Source: Leclercia sp. AS011 (GTDB lineage: Bacteria; Pseudomonadota; Gammaproteobacteria; Enterobacterales; Enterobacteriaceae). Taken from it: a DNA stretch of 64,000 bases. The notes below the pieces were generated by a model. It was not told the DNA's origin. It did not search any database and saw only the letters and a list, made by a program, of their open reading frames with translations. This document shows positions 15,655 to 27,573 of the stretch, piece after piece (the first letter of the stretch is position 1; each line of letters starts with the position of its first letter). The stretch is taken from positions 62,001 to 126,000 of the forward strand of contig NZ_JBBCMA010000006.1 of assembly GCF_037152535.1 (NCBI RefSeq). Reading direction: 5' to 3'. The position numbers and the translations under genes are program-made.

Positions 15655-16530
15655 ATGAATGAGATTATTAAAGGTATTAACACGGCGGCGATTACCCATG
15701 AAAACCGCTTTATGGCCATTGCGGTAAAAATCCGCACGCCTCAAGGCGACGATGCTCTGTACTACATGCAGAATGTGGTTATTCGCGATGTATTATTAAT
15801 CATGAATAATAAATTTCGCGCTGTCGTTGAGAACATGAAGCTACAGGGCGAAGCCTATAAAGCACAGCTGATTGCGGATAACCAGGCGCTGCTCAGTAAT
15901 CTGCCCGCCATTCAGCAACAAGAGTTACAAAATCCCGATCCCGCCAGAAGAGTGATGTCTGTCGCGCTGAAACAGGAGAGCGAACATTTTACCCTTATTG
16001 CTGCCTTGCAAAGTGGCCATGTCGATATCATCAACTTCAGCAACAATCAGGCCGAATTTGTCATTCATGCCATTACCCAGGCGTTGCAAAACGCCGGGGA
16101 CAAAGAAGCATTTATACATCTCTGCGGAGCCCTGGACTATATTCCGCTTTACGATACCGGTTTTAGCAATATCAATGAGCTGGATTATCAGCAATATCCT
16201 CATGAAGCATGGCGGCAGGCTTTATTCCCAAACTATGTGGGGATCCTGTTTAACTATCAAACTGCCGAGGGAGATAAAATATTGCGCGGGGCAGTTGTAA
16301 AAACCTACCTGAAGGCAGAGTCTCCTGAGATCCAGAGCATCGCGGGAAGAATGGTAAATTTACTGCCGCACTACAAAGCGTTGCAGGAACAGCATCAGCT
16401 GAAGCAGATTTTTTGCAGGGATATTCAAGCAACCTCTGACCAGCCGCTATCAACGGAACAGTGCCTCAGACCATTGCGTGACTATTATCTTGAGATGACG
16501 GCGAAATTACAGAATGGAGAAAAACGGTAA
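15655..16530 (+). CDS. yjeJ: Conserved protein YjeJ
   Basis: A 291-residue cytoplasmic protein matching E. coli YjeJ (289 residues) in several blocks: AIAVKIRTPQGDDALYYMQ, ARRVMSVALKQ, and EQCLRPLRDY near the C-terminus. Its function is unknown. The start at 15655 is 8 bases from AAAAGGA and fits the E. coli N-terminus; the frame is also open from 15637, where an ATG overlaps the exporter stop. In E. coli it directly follows epmB. With no terminator between, it may be co-transcribed with the microcin exporter here. Confidence 0.85.
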   Translation: MNEIIKGINTAAITHENRFMAIAVKIRTPQGDDALYYMQNVVIRDVLLIMNNKFRAVVENMKLQGEAYKAQLIADNQALLSNLPAIQQQELQNPDPARRVMSVALKQESEHFTLIAALQSGHVDIINFSNNQAEFVIHAITQALQNAGDKEAFIHLCGALDYIPLYDTGFSNINELDYQQYPHEAWRQALFPNYVGILFNYQTAEGDKILRGAVVKTYLKAESPEIQSIAGRMVNLLPHYKALQEQHQLKQIFCRDIQATSDQPLSTEQCLRPLRDYYLEMTAKLQNGEKR

Positions 16531-16550
16531 TCCTCTTCCCGCCGTTTACC

Positions 16551-16584
16551 TGGGCTACCCTCTCCTCAGAGAGGGATAACCCGG
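16551..16584. terminator. Hairpin between converging yjeJ and yjeI
   Basis: GGGCTACCCTCTC and GAGAGGGATAACCC pair with two mismatches around a CTCA loop, in the 61-base gap between the two stop codons. Confidence 0.5.
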
Positions 16585-16591
16585 GAAAGAA

Positions 16592-16945
16592 TCAGTTCGG
16601 ACACTTATAAACCTGGCCCTGCATCTCACTGGCGGTCGGTACAAAGCTTGATAGCAGACCTTGCGTCGGGCTGCTCACGCCATAGATCACGTTCCCGCCC
16701 ATTTCAGCCGCCTGGTTACGCAGACCATTGGCTGCGCCACGCATTGAGCCGCCCTCTTCGCCATGCTGCCCGGAGAGCCAGTTGCTCTGCTTGCCCGTTG
16801 CGGTGCCAACCAGACGGCATTCGCTTCCCGGCTTATCTTCTACAAAGCGAACGCTCTGCCCACCTGCAGACAGCTCATTGCCGGAGCTGCAACCCGCCAG
16901 CAGCAGCGCTGCTCCCACAATCCCTGCACAAACGTTAACGCGCAT
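16592..16945 (-). CDS. yjeI: YjeI, DUF4156 family lipoprotein
   Basis: A 117-residue predicted lipoprotein, the same length as E. coli YjeI. The lipobox is LLAGC with Cys20, and the mature part contains QSNWLSGQHGEEGGSMRGAA and AEMGGNVIYGVSSPTQG, conserved in DUF4156 proteins. The function is unknown. The frame is open upstream to 17035, but only the ATG at 16945 gives the known N-terminus and signal peptide. It is downstream of groL on the same strand, separated by a strong terminator. Confidence 0.92.
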   Translation of the reverse strand: MRVNVCAGIVGAALLLAGCSSGNELSAGGQSVRFVEDKPGSECRLVGTATGKQSNWLSGQHGEEGGSMRGAANGLRNQAAEMGGNVIYGVSSPTQGLLSSFVPTASEMQGQVYKCPN

Positions 16946-17020
16946 GTTATTCCTCGATTTCAATAAGCTGGGCAGGTGCTGCCCGCGTCTAAACCTTATA
17001 CTAAAAAGATGACCAAAAGA

Positions 17021-17057
17021 AAAACCCCCGATCATTTCTGACCGGGGGTTTTTTTAT
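17021..17057 (-). terminator. groESL operon terminator
   Basis: On the minus strand, AACCCCCGGTCA and TGATCGGGGG form a stem with a small loop, followed by a T-run, about 35 bases past the groL stop. The plus strand is also T-rich after the stem, so it is effectively bidirectional. Confidence 0.85.
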
Positions 17058-17082
17058 TTCTGCGAGGAGCAGAACAACATGA

Positions 17083-18756
<1,674 letters not shown>

Positions 18757-18773
18757 TCAGTGTCGTTCGCGGA

Positions 18774-19177
<404 letters not shown>

Positions 19178-19244
19178 GGTAGTCGAAAAAAAATTTGTGA
19201 AAGTGTTACCATCGCCTCTCTTTTGCTGGTGGCAGGACAACGGA

Positions 19245-20483
19245 ATGAGTGGACTCAAACAGGAGCTGGGACTCGCGCAGGGTGTTGGCTTACTTTCAAC
19301 CTCTTTATTAGGCACGGGAGTATTTGCCGTGCCGGCGCTGGCTGCCCTGGTCGCAGGAGATGACAGTCTCTGGGCATGGCCGGTGCTCATCGTGCTGGTG
19401 TTCCCGGTGGCGATTGTGTTTGCCATTCTCGGGCGACACTTCCCGAGCGCCGGTGGCGTGGCGCATTTTGTCGGCATGGCGTTTGGCCCGCGACTGGAGC
19501 GCGTCACCGGCTGGTTATTCCTCTCCGTGATCCCCGTGGGTCTGCCTGCCGCCCTGCATATTGCGACCGGTTTTGGCCAGGCGCTGTTTGGCTGGCATGA
19601 TGCGCAGCTGTTGCTGGCCGAACTGGGTACGCTGGCGATTGTCTGGTGGGTCGGCTCACGCGGGGCCAGTTCCAGTGCCAACCTGCAAACCCTGGTGGCC
19701 GTGCTGATTGTGGCGCTGATAGCCGCCGTCTGGTGGGCGGGAGATATTCAGGTCGCGGAGATCCCCTTCCCTGCCGTCACCGATGTCGACCATTCGCAGC
19801 TTTTCGCCGCGCTTTCAGTGATGTTCTGGTGTTTTGTTGGACTCGAAGCTTTTGCCCATCTGGCCTCAGAGTTTAAACAGCCGGAACGCGATTTCCCCCG
19901 GGCGTTGATGATTGGTCTCCTGCTGGCGGGCACGGTCTACTGGGCCTGTACGGTACTGGTCCTACACTTTAGCGCCTATGGTGCCGATATGGCGGCGGCA
20001 GCCTCGCTGCCGGCCATCGTGGTGCAGCTGTTTGGCGTCAAGGCCCTGTGGGTCGCCTGCGTGATTGGCTACCTCGCCTGCTTCGCCAGCCTGAATATCT
20101 ACATCCAGAGCTTTGCCCGACTGGTGTGGTCCCAGGCGCTGTATAGGCCGGAAAGCCGCCTCGCACGTCTGTCTAAACGACAGCTGCCGCTCAATGCACT
20201 GAATACCGTGCTGGGCTGCTGCGTGCTGAGCACGCTGGCGATCTACTGGCTGGATATCAACCTCGACGCGCTGATCGTCTATGCCAACGGCATATTCATC
20301 ATGATCTATCTGCTGTGCATGCTGGCGGGCTGTCGCCTGCTGAAAGGCCGCTATAAAGCGCTGGCCGTTATCGGTGGGGTGCTCTGCTTACTGCTGCTGG
20401 TGATGGTGGGATGGAAGAGTCTGTACGCCATTGTGATGCTGGTGGGATTAGGGCTGTTCTTGCCGAAGCGGAGTGCGGTGTAA
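19245..20483 (+). CDS. yjeH: L-methionine/branched-chain amino acid exporter YjeH
   Basis: A 412-residue APC-family transporter with about 12 membrane helices, aligning with E. coli YjeH from MSGLKQELGLAQG to the C-terminus. Typical stretches are GTGVFAVPALAALVAG in helix 1 and the CFASLNIYIQSFARLVWSQ loop. In E. coli it exports L-methionine, leucine, isoleucine and valine. The frame extends upstream to 19197, but the ATG at 19245 is the homologous start. It is divergent from groESL. Confidence 0.93.
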   Translation: MSGLKQELGLAQGVGLLSTSLLGTGVFAVPALAALVAGDDSLWAWPVLIVLVFPVAIVFAILGRHFPSAGGVAHFVGMAFGPRLERVTGWLFLSVIPVGLPAALHIATGFGQALFGWHDAQLLLAELGTLAIVWWVGSRGASSSANLQTLVAVLIVALIAAVWWAGDIQVAEIPFPAVTDVDHSQLFAALSVMFWCFVGLEAFAHLASEFKQPERDFPRALMIGLLLAGTVYWACTVLVLHFSAYGADMAAAASLPAIVVQLFGVKALWVACVIGYLACFASLNIYIQSFARLVWSQALYRPESRLARLSKRQLPLNALNTVLGCCVLSTLAIYWLDINLDALIVYANGIFIMIYLLCMLAGCRLLKGRYKALAVIGGVLCLLLLVMVGWKSLYAIVMLVGLGLFLPKRSAV

Positions 20484-20485
20484 CG

Positions 20486-20548
20486 CCGGATGGCGCTACG
20501 CTTATCCGGCCTACAATCGTAGGCCCGGCAAGCGCAGCGCCGCCGGGC
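20486..20548. repeat. REP/BIME element between yjeH and fxsA
   Basis: Two REP-like palindromic units, GCCGGATGGCGC...GCCTAC and GTAGGCCCGGCAAGCG...GCCGGGC, in opposite orientation around a short AATC linker, in the gap between converging genes. Such extragenic palindromes can stabilise mRNA 3' ends or bind gyrase. Confidence 0.8.
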
Positions 20549-20556
20549 AATTACTC

Positions 20557-21027
20557 TTAGCGGTCGTCTTTATGATCCAGACGGTCGCGCTGGTCATCTT
20601 TGCGCTGGTACTCTCCGTCAAACGTCTCGCCACCGCCCGTACCGGCGCTGAATCCACCGCCCGGCATCCGGTTGAAACGCAGATGCGGCATCAGTTTCAG
20701 CGTCAGGAGCTTTTGCACTGGCGGAACAAGCAGCAACAGGCCGAGGAAGTCGGTGAAAAAGCCGGGAATAATCAGCAGGATACCGCCAATGATCAGCGAT
20801 ACGCTTTTGACCATCTCCGCCGCCGGGCTCTCCCCTGCGGCCATCTTCTGCTGCATTAACAGGAAGTTTTTGAAACCCTGATTACGCACCAGCGACATAC
20901 CAATGACTGAAGTGAAAATTACCAGGATCAGGGTCAACAGAACGCCAAACACATGGGCGACCTGAATAAAAATAGAAATCTCTATATAAACATAGAGAAA
21001 GATTGCAAGTAACGGTATCCAGCGCAC
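20557..21027 (-). CDS. fxsA: FxsA, inner-membrane protein (F-exclusion suppressor)
   Basis: A 156-residue protein with three or four hydrophobic segments and a hydrophilic C-terminal tail rich in Asp, Arg and Lys, matching E. coli FxsA (158 residues). Overexpression in E. coli relieves exclusion of phage T7 by the F plasmid; its normal role is unclear. The start is GTG at 21027 (VRWIPLLAIFLYVYIEI), preceded by an AGGAG Shine-Dalgarno; the open frame upstream is not homologous. Confidence 0.92.
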   Translation of the reverse strand: MRWIPLLAIFLYVYIEISIFIQVAHVFGVLLTLILVIFTSVIGMSLVRNQGFKNFLLMQQKMAAGESPAAEMVKSVSLIIGGILLIIPGFFTDFLGLLLLVPPVQKLLTLKLMPHLRFNRMPGGGFSAGTGGGETFDGEYQRKDDQRDRLDHKDDR

Positions 21028-21161
21028 TGGCTTCTCCTGTGTGGCAGACGCCGTTGTGGCCCCTGTCGGTATCAATTTGCGATTCGCGTCTGTCAGAAAT
21101 GGAGGCGTTTAGTCAAAATTCAATCGGTTTGCACGGATATTTTTTCTGGAAATATTAAAGC

Positions 21162-21177
21162 GGTGATTCATTTCACA
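21162..21177 (+). promoter_or_regulatory. CRP-binding site upstream of aspA
   Basis: GGTGATTCATTTCACA matches the CRP consensus TGTGA-N6-TCACA at nine of ten positions. It lies 187 bases before the aspA start, next to an FNR-like site. Confidence 0.65.
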
Positions 21178-21179
21178 GA

Positions 21180-21193
21180 TTGATAAATATCAC
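21180..21193 (+). promoter_or_regulatory. FNR-binding site upstream of aspA
   Basis: TTGATAAATATCAC matches the FNR consensus TTGAT-N4-ATCAA at nine of ten positions and lies two bases from the CRP site. This fits anaerobic induction of aspartase as a source of fumarate. The 336 bases between fxsA and aspA hold no other recognised element. Confidence 0.65.
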
Positions 21194-21363
21194 GCAACGC
21201 GGTCCATAATAAGTGATCCAGGTTACGGCATTTCGCTATCATCAGCATATCATTCCGGGTATCTGGCCGATTCAGGGGATAATCGTCGGTCAGAAAATAG
21301 ACATAACCACAGATGTACTGTGTGTTTAGTACAATCAATCGGCAGCTTGAAAAGAAGGTTCAC

Positions 21364-22800
21364 ATGTTAAACAACATTCGTATCGAAGAAGACTTGTTGG
21401 GTACCAGGGAAGTTCCAGCGGATGCCTACTATGGTGTTCACACTCTGAGAGCGATTGAAAACTTCTACATCAGCAACAGCAAAATCAGCGACATCCCTGA
21501 GTTTGTGCGTGGCATGGTGATGGTGAAGAAAGCCGCAGCCATGGCAAACAAAGAGCTGCAAACCATTCCGAAAAGCATCGCCAATACCATCATCGCCGCC
21601 TGCGATGAAGTGCTGAACAACGGCAAGTGCATGGATCAATTCCCGGTCGACGTCTATCAGGGCGGCGCGGGTACATCGGTGAACATGAATACTAACGAGG
21701 TACTGGCTAACATCGGCCTCGAGCTGATGGGCCACCAGAAGGGTGAGTACCAGTACCTGAACCCGAACGATCACGTCAATAAATGCCAGTCCACCAACGA
21801 CGCCTACCCGACCGGTTTCCGTATCGCCGTCTACGCCTCCGTGGTGAAGCTGGTGGATGCCATTAACCAGCTCGGTGAAGGTTTCCAGAACAAAGCTGTC
21901 GAATTCCAGGACATCCTGAAAATGGGCCGCACCCAGCTGCAGGACGCGGTGCCGATGACCCTCGGTCAGGAGTTCCACGCGTTTAACGTGCTGCTGAATG
22001 AAGAGACCCGCAACCTGCTGCGCACCTCTGAACTGCTGCTGGAAGTGAACCTCGGGGCAACGGCGATCGGTACGCGCCTGAATACCCCGGATGGCTATCA
22101 GCAGCTTGCGGTGCAGAAGCTGGCCGAAGTCTCCAACCTGGCGGTGGTACCGGCAGAAGATCTGATTGAAGCCACCTCCGACTGCGGCGCTTACGTAATG
22201 GTGCACAGCGCGCTGAAACGTCTGGCGGTGAAGCTGTCTAAAATCTGTAACGACCTGCGCCTGCTCTCATCCGGTCCACGTGCGGGTCTGAACGAAATCA
22301 ACCTGCCGGAACTGCAGGCGGGCTCGTCCATCATGCCAGCCAAAGTGAACCCGGTCGTACCAGAAGTGGTTAACCAGGTGTGCTTCAAAGTCATTGGTAA
22401 CGACATTACCGTCACCATGGCCTCGGAAGCGGGTCAGCTGCAGCTGAACGTGATGGAGCCAGTCATTGGCCAGGCGATGTTTGAGTCGATTCATATTCTG
22501 ACCAACGCCTGCTACAACCTGCTGGAAAAATGCATCAACGGCATCACCGCCAACAAAGCGGTATGTGAAAGCTACGTCTATAACTCCATCGGGATCGTCA
22601 CCTACCTCAACCCGTTTATCGGTCACCACAATGGCGACATCGTCGGTAAGATCTGCGCCGAAACCGGTAAGAGCGTGCGGGAGGTCGTACTTGAGCGTGG
22701 CTTGCTGACAGAAGCCGAGCTGGATGATATCTTCTCGGCGCAAAACTTAATGCACCCGGCCTATAAAGCAAAAAGATACACGGATGAAAGTGAACAATAA
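21364..22800 (+). CDS. aspA: Aspartate ammonia-lyase (aspartase)
   Basis: A 478-residue enzyme of the fumarase/aspartase superfamily, the same length as E. coli AspA. The signature loop [19 protein letters not shown] carries the catalytic serine. It deaminates L-aspartate to fumarate and ammonia, feeding fumarate respiration. The frame opens at 21313, but the ATG at 21364 ([20 protein letters not shown]) is the homologous start with an AAGAAGG Shine-Dalgarno. It is followed by a terminator and then dcuA, which handles the same metabolites. Confidence 0.97.
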   Translation: MLNNIRIEEDLLGTREVPADAYYGVHTLRAIENFYISNSKISDIPEFVRGMVMVKKAAAMANKELQTIPKSIANTIIAACDEVLNNGKCMDQFPVDVYQGGAGTSVNMNTNEVLANIGLELMGHQKGEYQYLNPNDHVNKCQSTNDAYPTGFRIAVYASVVKLVDAINQLGEGFQNKAVEFQDILKMGRTQLQDAVPMTLGQEFHAFNVLLNEETRNLLRTSELLLEVNLGATAIGTRLNTPDGYQQLAVQKLAEVSNLAVVPAEDLIEATSDCGAYVMVHSALKRLAVKLSKICNDLRLLSSGPRAGLNEINLPELQAGSSIMPAKVNPVVPEVVNQVCFKVIGNDITVTMASEAGQLQLNVMEPVIGQAMFESIHILTNACYNLLEKCINGITANKAVCESYVYNSIGIVTYLNPFIGHHNGDIVGKICAETGKSVREVVLERGLLTEAELDDIFSAQNLMHPAYKAKRYTDESEQ

Positions 22801-22821
22801 CAGTTCAGGTTAAATTTCATG

Positions 22822-22849
22822 AAGGCACGTCATTTGACGTGCCTTTTTT
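22822..22849 (+). terminator. Terminator between aspA and dcuA
   Basis: AAGGCACGTCA-ttt-GACGTGCCTT followed by TTTTG: a strong rho-independent terminator 22 bases after the aspA stop. dcuA therefore relies on its own promoter or on read-through. Confidence 0.92.
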
Positions 22850-22914
22850 GTTTTTAGGCGTTACCAAACCACAACAATTCAATATCAACTTGTTAATAAG
22901 CAAGGTAGGCACTC

Positions 22915-24216
22915 ATGTTTGGAGCAGAACTCGTTGTCGTCCTGTTGGCGATATACTTAGGCGCAAGACTCGGGGGGATCGGTATCGGTTTCGCTGGCGG
23001 CCTTGGCGTGCTTGTACTTACTCTCTTTTTTCAAATTAAACCCGGCGCTATTCCGTTCGACGTTATTGAGATCATCATGGCGGTTATCGCCGCTATCGCT
23101 GCCATGCAGGTGGCAGGCGGTATGGACTACCTGGTAAGCCTGGCGGAGCGTATGCTGCGCCGCCATCCGAAATACATCACCTTCCTTGCTCCGCTGGTCA
23201 CCTGGTTTATGACCATTCTGGCCGGGACCGGCCATACCGCGTTCTCCACCCTGCCGGTGATCACCGAAGTGGCGAAAGAACAGGGTATCCGTCCGTCGCG
23301 TCCACTCTCCATCGCCGTTGTCGCCTCGCAGATTGCCATCACCGCGTCACCTATCTCTGCGGCGGTGGTATTCTTTGCCGGGATCCTCGAGCCGATGGGC
23401 GTGAGCTACCTGACGCTGCTGTCGATCTGCATTCCGGTCACCCTGATTGCGGTAATGATCACCGCGGTATTCTGTAACTTCCTCGGTGCCGAGCTGAAAG
23501 ACGATCCGGTCTATCAGGAACGTCTGGCGAAAGGTGAAGTGAAGCTGCGTGGCAGCCAGGCCTTTGTCCTGAAGCCGCACGCTAAACGCTCCGTACTGCT
23601 GTTCCTGATCGGGATTATCGCGGTGATGTTCTACGCTACCGCCATCAGCGATACCGTGGGGCTGATTCAGAACCCGGTATTGCCGCGTAACGAAGCGATC
23701 GTGGTGTTTATGCTGACCATCGCCACGCTGATTAGCATCACCTGTAAAATCGATACCAGTGAAGTGCTCAACGCCAGCACCTTTAAATCCGGTATGAGCG
23801 CCTGCGTGTGCGTACTGGGTGTGGCCTGGCTGGGCGACACCTTCGTCAAAGCCCACATCACCGATATCCAGACCGTGGCGGGCGATCTGCTGCATAACTA
23901 TCCGTGGCTGCTGGCGGTGGTGCTGTTCTTTGCTGCGACCCTGCTCTACTCCCAGGCGGCAACCACCAAGGCGCTGATGCCTGCAGCACTGATGCTGGGC
24001 GTCTCTCCGCTGACCGCCATCGCCTCTTTTGCTGCCGTTTCCGCGCTATTTGTGCTGCCAACCTACCCGACCCTGCTGGCCGCGGTGGAGATGGATGACA
24101 CCGGCTCTACCCGTATCGGTAAGTACGTGTTTAACCACGCCTTCCTGATCCCGGGCGTGATTGCCATAACCCTGTGTGTGATCCTCGGCTTCATCATTGG
24201 CGGGATTTTGCTGTAA
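22915..24216 (+). CDS. dcuA: Anaerobic C4-dicarboxylate transporter DcuA
   Basis: A 433-residue inner-membrane transporter of the DcuA/DcuB family, with GARLGGIGIGFAGGLGVLVL at the N-terminus, AITASPISAAVVFF in the middle and the MDDTGSTRIGKYVFNH motif near the end. It is closer to E. coli DcuA than DcuB in these blocks, and its place after aspA agrees, although several loops differ from E. coli. It exchanges aspartate, fumarate and succinate and works with aspartase and fumarate reductase. Confidence 0.88.
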   Translation: MFGAELVVVLLAIYLGARLGGIGIGFAGGLGVLVLTLFFQIKPGAIPFDVIEIIMAVIAAIAAMQVAGGMDYLVSLAERMLRRHPKYITFLAPLVTWFMTILAGTGHTAFSTLPVITEVAKEQGIRPSRPLSIAVVASQIAITASPISAAVVFFAGILEPMGVSYLTLLSICIPVTLIAVMITAVFCNFLGAELKDDPVYQERLAKGEVKLRGSQAFVLKPHAKRSVLLFLIGIIAVMFYATAISDTVGLIQNPVLPRNEAIVVFMLTIATLISITCKIDTSEVLNASTFKSGMSACVCVLGVAWLGDTFVKAHITDIQTVAGDLLHNYPWLLAVVLFFAATLLYSQAATTKALMPAALMLGVSPLTAIASFAAVSALFVLPTYPTLLAAVEMDDTGSTRIGKYVFNHAFLIPGVIAITLCVILGFIIGGILL

Positions 24217-24245
24217 ACCCCTTTGAGTTGTAAAAAGAGTTAAAG

Positions 24246-24266
24246 TCGGGCCGCTTAGCGGCCCGA
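24246..24266 (+). terminator. Terminator after dcuA
   Basis: TCGGGCCGC-tta-GCGGCCCGA, a perfect nine-base-pair stem with a three-base loop, 30 bases after the dcuA stop. Confidence 0.75.
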
Positions 24267-24329
24267 TTCATTAATGACCACTGACCGGTCGTGATATAGT
24301 GATTTTTTTCGCGATACCGAGGTCGTCCT

Positions 24330-24653
24330 GTGAATACGCCCGACACTGTTGTTGTTCTGTGTACCGCTCCCGATGAAGCTACCGCCCAGGATCTTGCTGC
24401 CAAAGTGCTGGCAGATAAGCTTGCTGCCTGCGTCACCCTCCTCCCCGGTGCCACTTCCCTCTACTACTGGGAAGGCAAACTGGAGCAAGAGTATGAAGTG
24501 CAGATGCTGCTCAAATCCAGCGTGGCCCATCAGCAAGCGCTCCTCGACTGCCTCAAATCGCATCATCCTTACAAGACCCCGGAACTGCTGGTGCTGCCAG
24601 TGATCCACGGCGACAACGACTATCTCTCATGGCTCAACGCTTCCTTACGCTGA
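24330..24653 (+). CDS. cutA: Divalent-cation tolerance protein CutA
   Basis: A 107-residue protein matching E. coli CutA (112 residues), with [20 protein letters not shown] near the N-terminus, [19 protein letters not shown] in the middle and [14 protein letters not shown] toward the end. CutA forms a stable trimer with PII-like fold; mutants are copper sensitive. The start is a GTG at 24330. The 3' end overlaps dsbD by 25 bases, giving a coupled cutA-dsbD pair as in E. coli. Confidence 0.94.
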   Translation: MNTPDTVVVLCTAPDEATAQDLAAKVLADKLAACVTLLPGATSLYYWEGKLEQEYEVQMLLKSSVAHQQALLDCLKSHHPYKTPELLVLPVIHGDNDYLSWLNASLR

Positions 24654-26326
24654 TCCTGCTGCTGTGCAGCACGTCAGTTTTTGCCGGGTTGTTTGATGCA
24701 CCCGGCCGCTCGAATTTCACGCCTGCCGACCAGGCTTTTGCGTTCGATTTTCAGCAAAACCAACATGAACTGAATCTTAACTGGCAGGTGAAGGAGGGTT
24801 ATTACCTCTATCGCAAGCAGATCAGCATCACACCCGCACAGGCGCAGGTTGGTGCCCTCCAGCTGCCTGCCGGGGTGGCGCACGAAGATGAATTTTACGG
24901 CAAAAGTGAAATCTATCGCGGTCAGCTTTCGGTGCCAGTCACCGTCGCCCAGGCTGATAAAGGCGCGACCCTGACGGTCACTTACCAGGGCTGCGCCGAC
25001 GCCGGTCTGTGCTACCCGCCCGAAACCAAAGTCATCCCGCTCAGCGAAGTGAAAGCGGCCGCCGTACCTGCTCCAGTTCAGAAGAAGGAAACGGCTGCGC
25101 AACCTGCCGGGGGCGAACTGCCCTTCTCCGCCCTCTGGGCCTTACTGATCGGCATCGGTATCGCCTTTACGCCCTGCGTGCTGCCCATGTACCCGCTGAT
25201 TTCGGGCATCGTTCTCGGCGGTAAACAGCGGCTCTCCACCGGCCGCGCGCTGCTGCTGGCGTTTATCTATGTACAGGGGATGGCGCTGACCTATACCGCG
25301 CTCGGTCTGGTCGTCGCAGCGGCCGGGCTACAGTTCCAGGCGGCACTCCAGCACCCCTGGGTGCTGCTCGGGCTGTCAGTGGTCTTCATCCTGCTCGCGC
25401 TGTCGATGTTTGGCCTGTTCAGCCTGCAGCTACCCTCCGCCCTGCAAACCCGCTTAACGCTGATGAGTAATCGCCAGCAGGACGGCTCTGTGGGCGGCGT
25501 CTTTGTGATGGGGGCCATCGCCGGGCTAATCTGTTCGCCCTGCACCACCGCCCCGCTCAGCGCGATCCTGCTCTATATCGCCCAGAGCGGAAATATGTGG
25601 CTCGGCGGCGGCACGCTGTATCTCTATGCTTTCGGGATGGGTCTGCCGCTGATCCTGGTGACGGTATTTGGCAACCGCCTGCTGCCGAAGAGCGGCCCGT
25701 GGATGGAGACGGTAAAAACCGCCTTTGGTTTTGTCATTCTGGCGCTGCCGGTATTCCTGCTGGAGCGCGTGATCGGCGATGTCTGGGGCCTGCGCCTGTG
25801 GGCCATGCTGGGCGTCGCGTTCTTCAGTTGGGCCTTTATCAGCAGCCTGAACGCCAGCAAGCCGTGGATCCGCATTGTACAGATCCTGCTGTTGGCCGCC
25901 GCGCTGGTGAGCGTGCGTCCGCTACAGGACTGGGCCTTTGGCGCACCCGCTGCGCAAAGCCAGGCGCACCTGAACTTCACGCCGATCGAGAATATCGACG
26001 CATTGCATCGCGCGCTGGCCCAGGCAGAGGGGAAACCGGTGATGCTCGACCTCTACGCCGACTGGTGCGTTGCCTGCAAAGAGTTTGAAAAATACACCTT
26101 CAGCGACCCGCAGGTGCAAAATGCCCTGAAAGATACGGTCCTGCTGCAGGCCAACGTCACGGCAAACAACGAGCAGGATAAGGCCCTGCTGAAGGCGCTT
26201 AACGTCCTCGGTCTGCCCACCATCTTGTTTTTTAACGAACAAGGTGAAGAGCAGCCCGCCCGGCGGGTAACGGGTTTTATGGACGCCGCCTCGTTCAGTG
26301 CGCATTTGCGCGATCGCCAACCGTAA
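24629..26326 (+). CDS. dsbD: Thiol:disulfide interchange protein DsbD
   Basis: A 565-residue protein, the usual DsbD length. A signal peptide (cleavage near SVFA-GLFD) precedes the periplasmic alpha domain with Cys122 and Cys128 ([11 protein letters not shown]), an eight-helix membrane domain with redox cysteines in [13 protein letters not shown] and [11 protein letters not shown], and the C-terminal thioredoxin domain with WCVACK. It moves electrons from cytoplasmic thioredoxin to DsbC, DsbG and CcmG. It starts inside cutA. Confidence 0.96.
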   Translation: MAQRFLTLILLLCSTSVFAGLFDAPGRSNFTPADQAFAFDFQQNQHELNLNWQVKEGYYLYRKQISITPAQAQVGALQLPAGVAHEDEFYGKSEIYRGQLSVPVTVAQADKGATLTVTYQGCADAGLCYPPETKVIPLSEVKAAAVPAPVQKKETAAQPAGGELPFSALWALLIGIGIAFTPCVLPMYPLISGIVLGGKQRLSTGRALLLAFIYVQGMALTYTALGLVVAAAGLQFQAALQHPWVLLGLSVVFILLALSMFGLFSLQLPSALQTRLTLMSNRQQDGSVGGVFVMGAIAGLICSPCTTAPLSAILLYIAQSGNMWLGGGTLYLYAFGMGLPLILVTVFGNRLLPKSGPWMETVKTAFGFVILALPVFLLERVIGDVWGLRLWAMLGVAFFSWAFISSLNASKPWIRIVQILLLAAALVSVRPLQDWAFGAPAAQSQAHLNFTPIENIDALHRALAQAEGKPVMLDLYADWCVACKEFEKYTFSDPQVQNALKDTVLLQANVTANNEQDKALLKALNVLGLPTILFFNEQGEEQPARRVTGFMDAASFSAHLRDRQP

Positions 26327-26374
26327 GCGACACTTTTAAGCGGGAAAGTACGAAAGTAAACGGAGGAAAAAACC

Positions 26375-26950
26375 GTGCAACGTGAAGATGTTCTGAGTGC
26401 AACCCTGCAATTGCTTGAAATTCAAGGGATAGCCAGCACCTCGCTGGAGATGGTTGCCGAACGTATTAATTATCCTCTGGATGAACTGCGTCGCTTCTGG
26501 CCCGATAAAGAGGCGCTGCTGTACGATTCCCTGCGGTATCTCAGCCAGCAGGTGGATACCTGGCGCAGGCAGTTGATGCTCAACAGCGAGCTCACGGCAG
26601 AGCAAAAATTACTGGCACGCTACTCTGCGCTCACCGAATGCGTGCGTAACCACCGCTACCCGGGCTGCCTGTTTATTGCTGCCTGTACCTTTTTCCCGGA
26701 TCCGGGTCACCCGATCCACCAGCTTGCCGACCAGCAAAAGCGCGCCTCGCATGATTTTACCCATGAGTTGCTGACCACGCTGGAAGTGGACGATCCGGCG
26801 ATGGTGGCTAAGCAGATGGATCTGATCATGGAGGGGTGCCTCAGCCGGATGCTGGTGAACCGCAGCCAGGCCGATGTGGATACGGCCCAGCGGCTGGCGG
26901 AAGATATTTTGCACTTTGCGCAGTGTCGCAAAGGCGGGGCGCTGACTTAA
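26375..26950 (+). CDS. yjdC: TetR-like regulator YjdC
   Basis: A 191-residue protein, the same length as E. coli YjdC, with a TetR-type DNA-binding domain at about residues 1-50 ([20 protein letters not shown]) and a helical C-terminal domain with two cysteines ([13 protein letters not shown]). The target is unknown. It starts with GTG after a GGAGG. Its stop overlaps that of the converging LysE gene; in E. coli the next feature is tRNA-Phe, so the LysE/AraC pair is an insertion relative to E. coli. Confidence 0.9.
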   Translation: MQREDVLSATLQLLEIQGIASTSLEMVAERINYPLDELRRFWPDKEALLYDSLRYLSQQVDTWRRQLMLNSELTAEQKLLARYSALTECVRNHRYPGCLFIAACTFFPDPGHPIHQLADQQKRASHDFTHELLTTLEVDDPAMVAKQMDLIMEGCLSRMLVNRSQADVDTAQRLAEDILHFAQCRKGGALT

Positions 26951-27537
26951 GCCAGCATCCCCGCCCAGGCAGAAATGAAGAGACACAGCGCCATCAGGCG
27001 CTGAAAACGCACCATCCCCGCAGCAGTCCGGAACAGCCGGTTTACCGCCTGTCCCAGCCATGCCCAGCACAGCAGGCAGGCAACGGAGATCAGCAAAAAC
27101 CACAGCGCCATCAGCGCGATATCCCGCAACGCATGCTCTCCCGCCGGGGCAAACAGGCTGACAACCGCCAGCGCCATCATCCAGGTTTTGGGGTTGATCA
27201 CCTGCAGTAACGCCGCCGCGCGGGCGGTAAAGCGGGTATGCCCGGAACGGGACAAGTTTGCCGCCGGGGCGCAAAACAGTTGCCAGCTCATCCAGCTTAA
27301 CCACAGCACGCCGACCCAGCTCATCACCTGACGCACCAGCGGATATTGCCGCAGCAACTCCCCCGCCCCGGCCCCTGAAATCAGCACAATGGCGCTGGCC
27401 GCCGCACAGCCGCTGATCAGCGCGGGCAGGGTAGCCTTTACGCCGTAGTGCTGGCTGTTGGTCAGCACAAGAATATTGGTGGGCCCCGGTGTGATCGAGG
27501 CGACAAAGGCAAATAACAGAAACGGCATCAGGTTCAC
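26947..27537 (-). CDS. LysE/RhtB-family amino acid exporter
   Basis: A 196-residue inner-membrane protein with about six hydrophobic helices. The N-terminal [19 protein letters not shown] is the LysE family signature, and [16 protein letters not shown] is the second conserved block. The substrate cannot be read from the sequence; the family exports amino acids or related metabolites. It starts with GTG at 27537 behind AAGGAG. The upstream AraC gene is on the same strand, 36 bases away, and an 18-base element found before that gene recurs 51 bases ahead of this start. Confidence 0.88.
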   Translation of the reverse strand: MNLMPFLLFAFVASITPGPTNILVLTNSQHYGVKATLPALISGCAAASAIVLISGAGAGELLRQYPLVRQVMSWVGVLWLSWMSWQLFCAPAANLSRSGHTRFTARAAALLQVINPKTWMMALAVVSLFAPAGEHALRDIALMALWFLLISVACLLCWAWLGQAVNRLFRTAAGMVRFQRLMALCLFISAWAGMLA

Positions 27538-27573
27538 AGGTGGCTCCTTTTTATTAGAGCCCTGACATTGCCG

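Noticed and set aside
21367..22206. A 279-residue minus-strand ORF opposite aspA
   Set aside because: It is fully antisense to aspA, with the His/Val-rich composition of a shadow frame.
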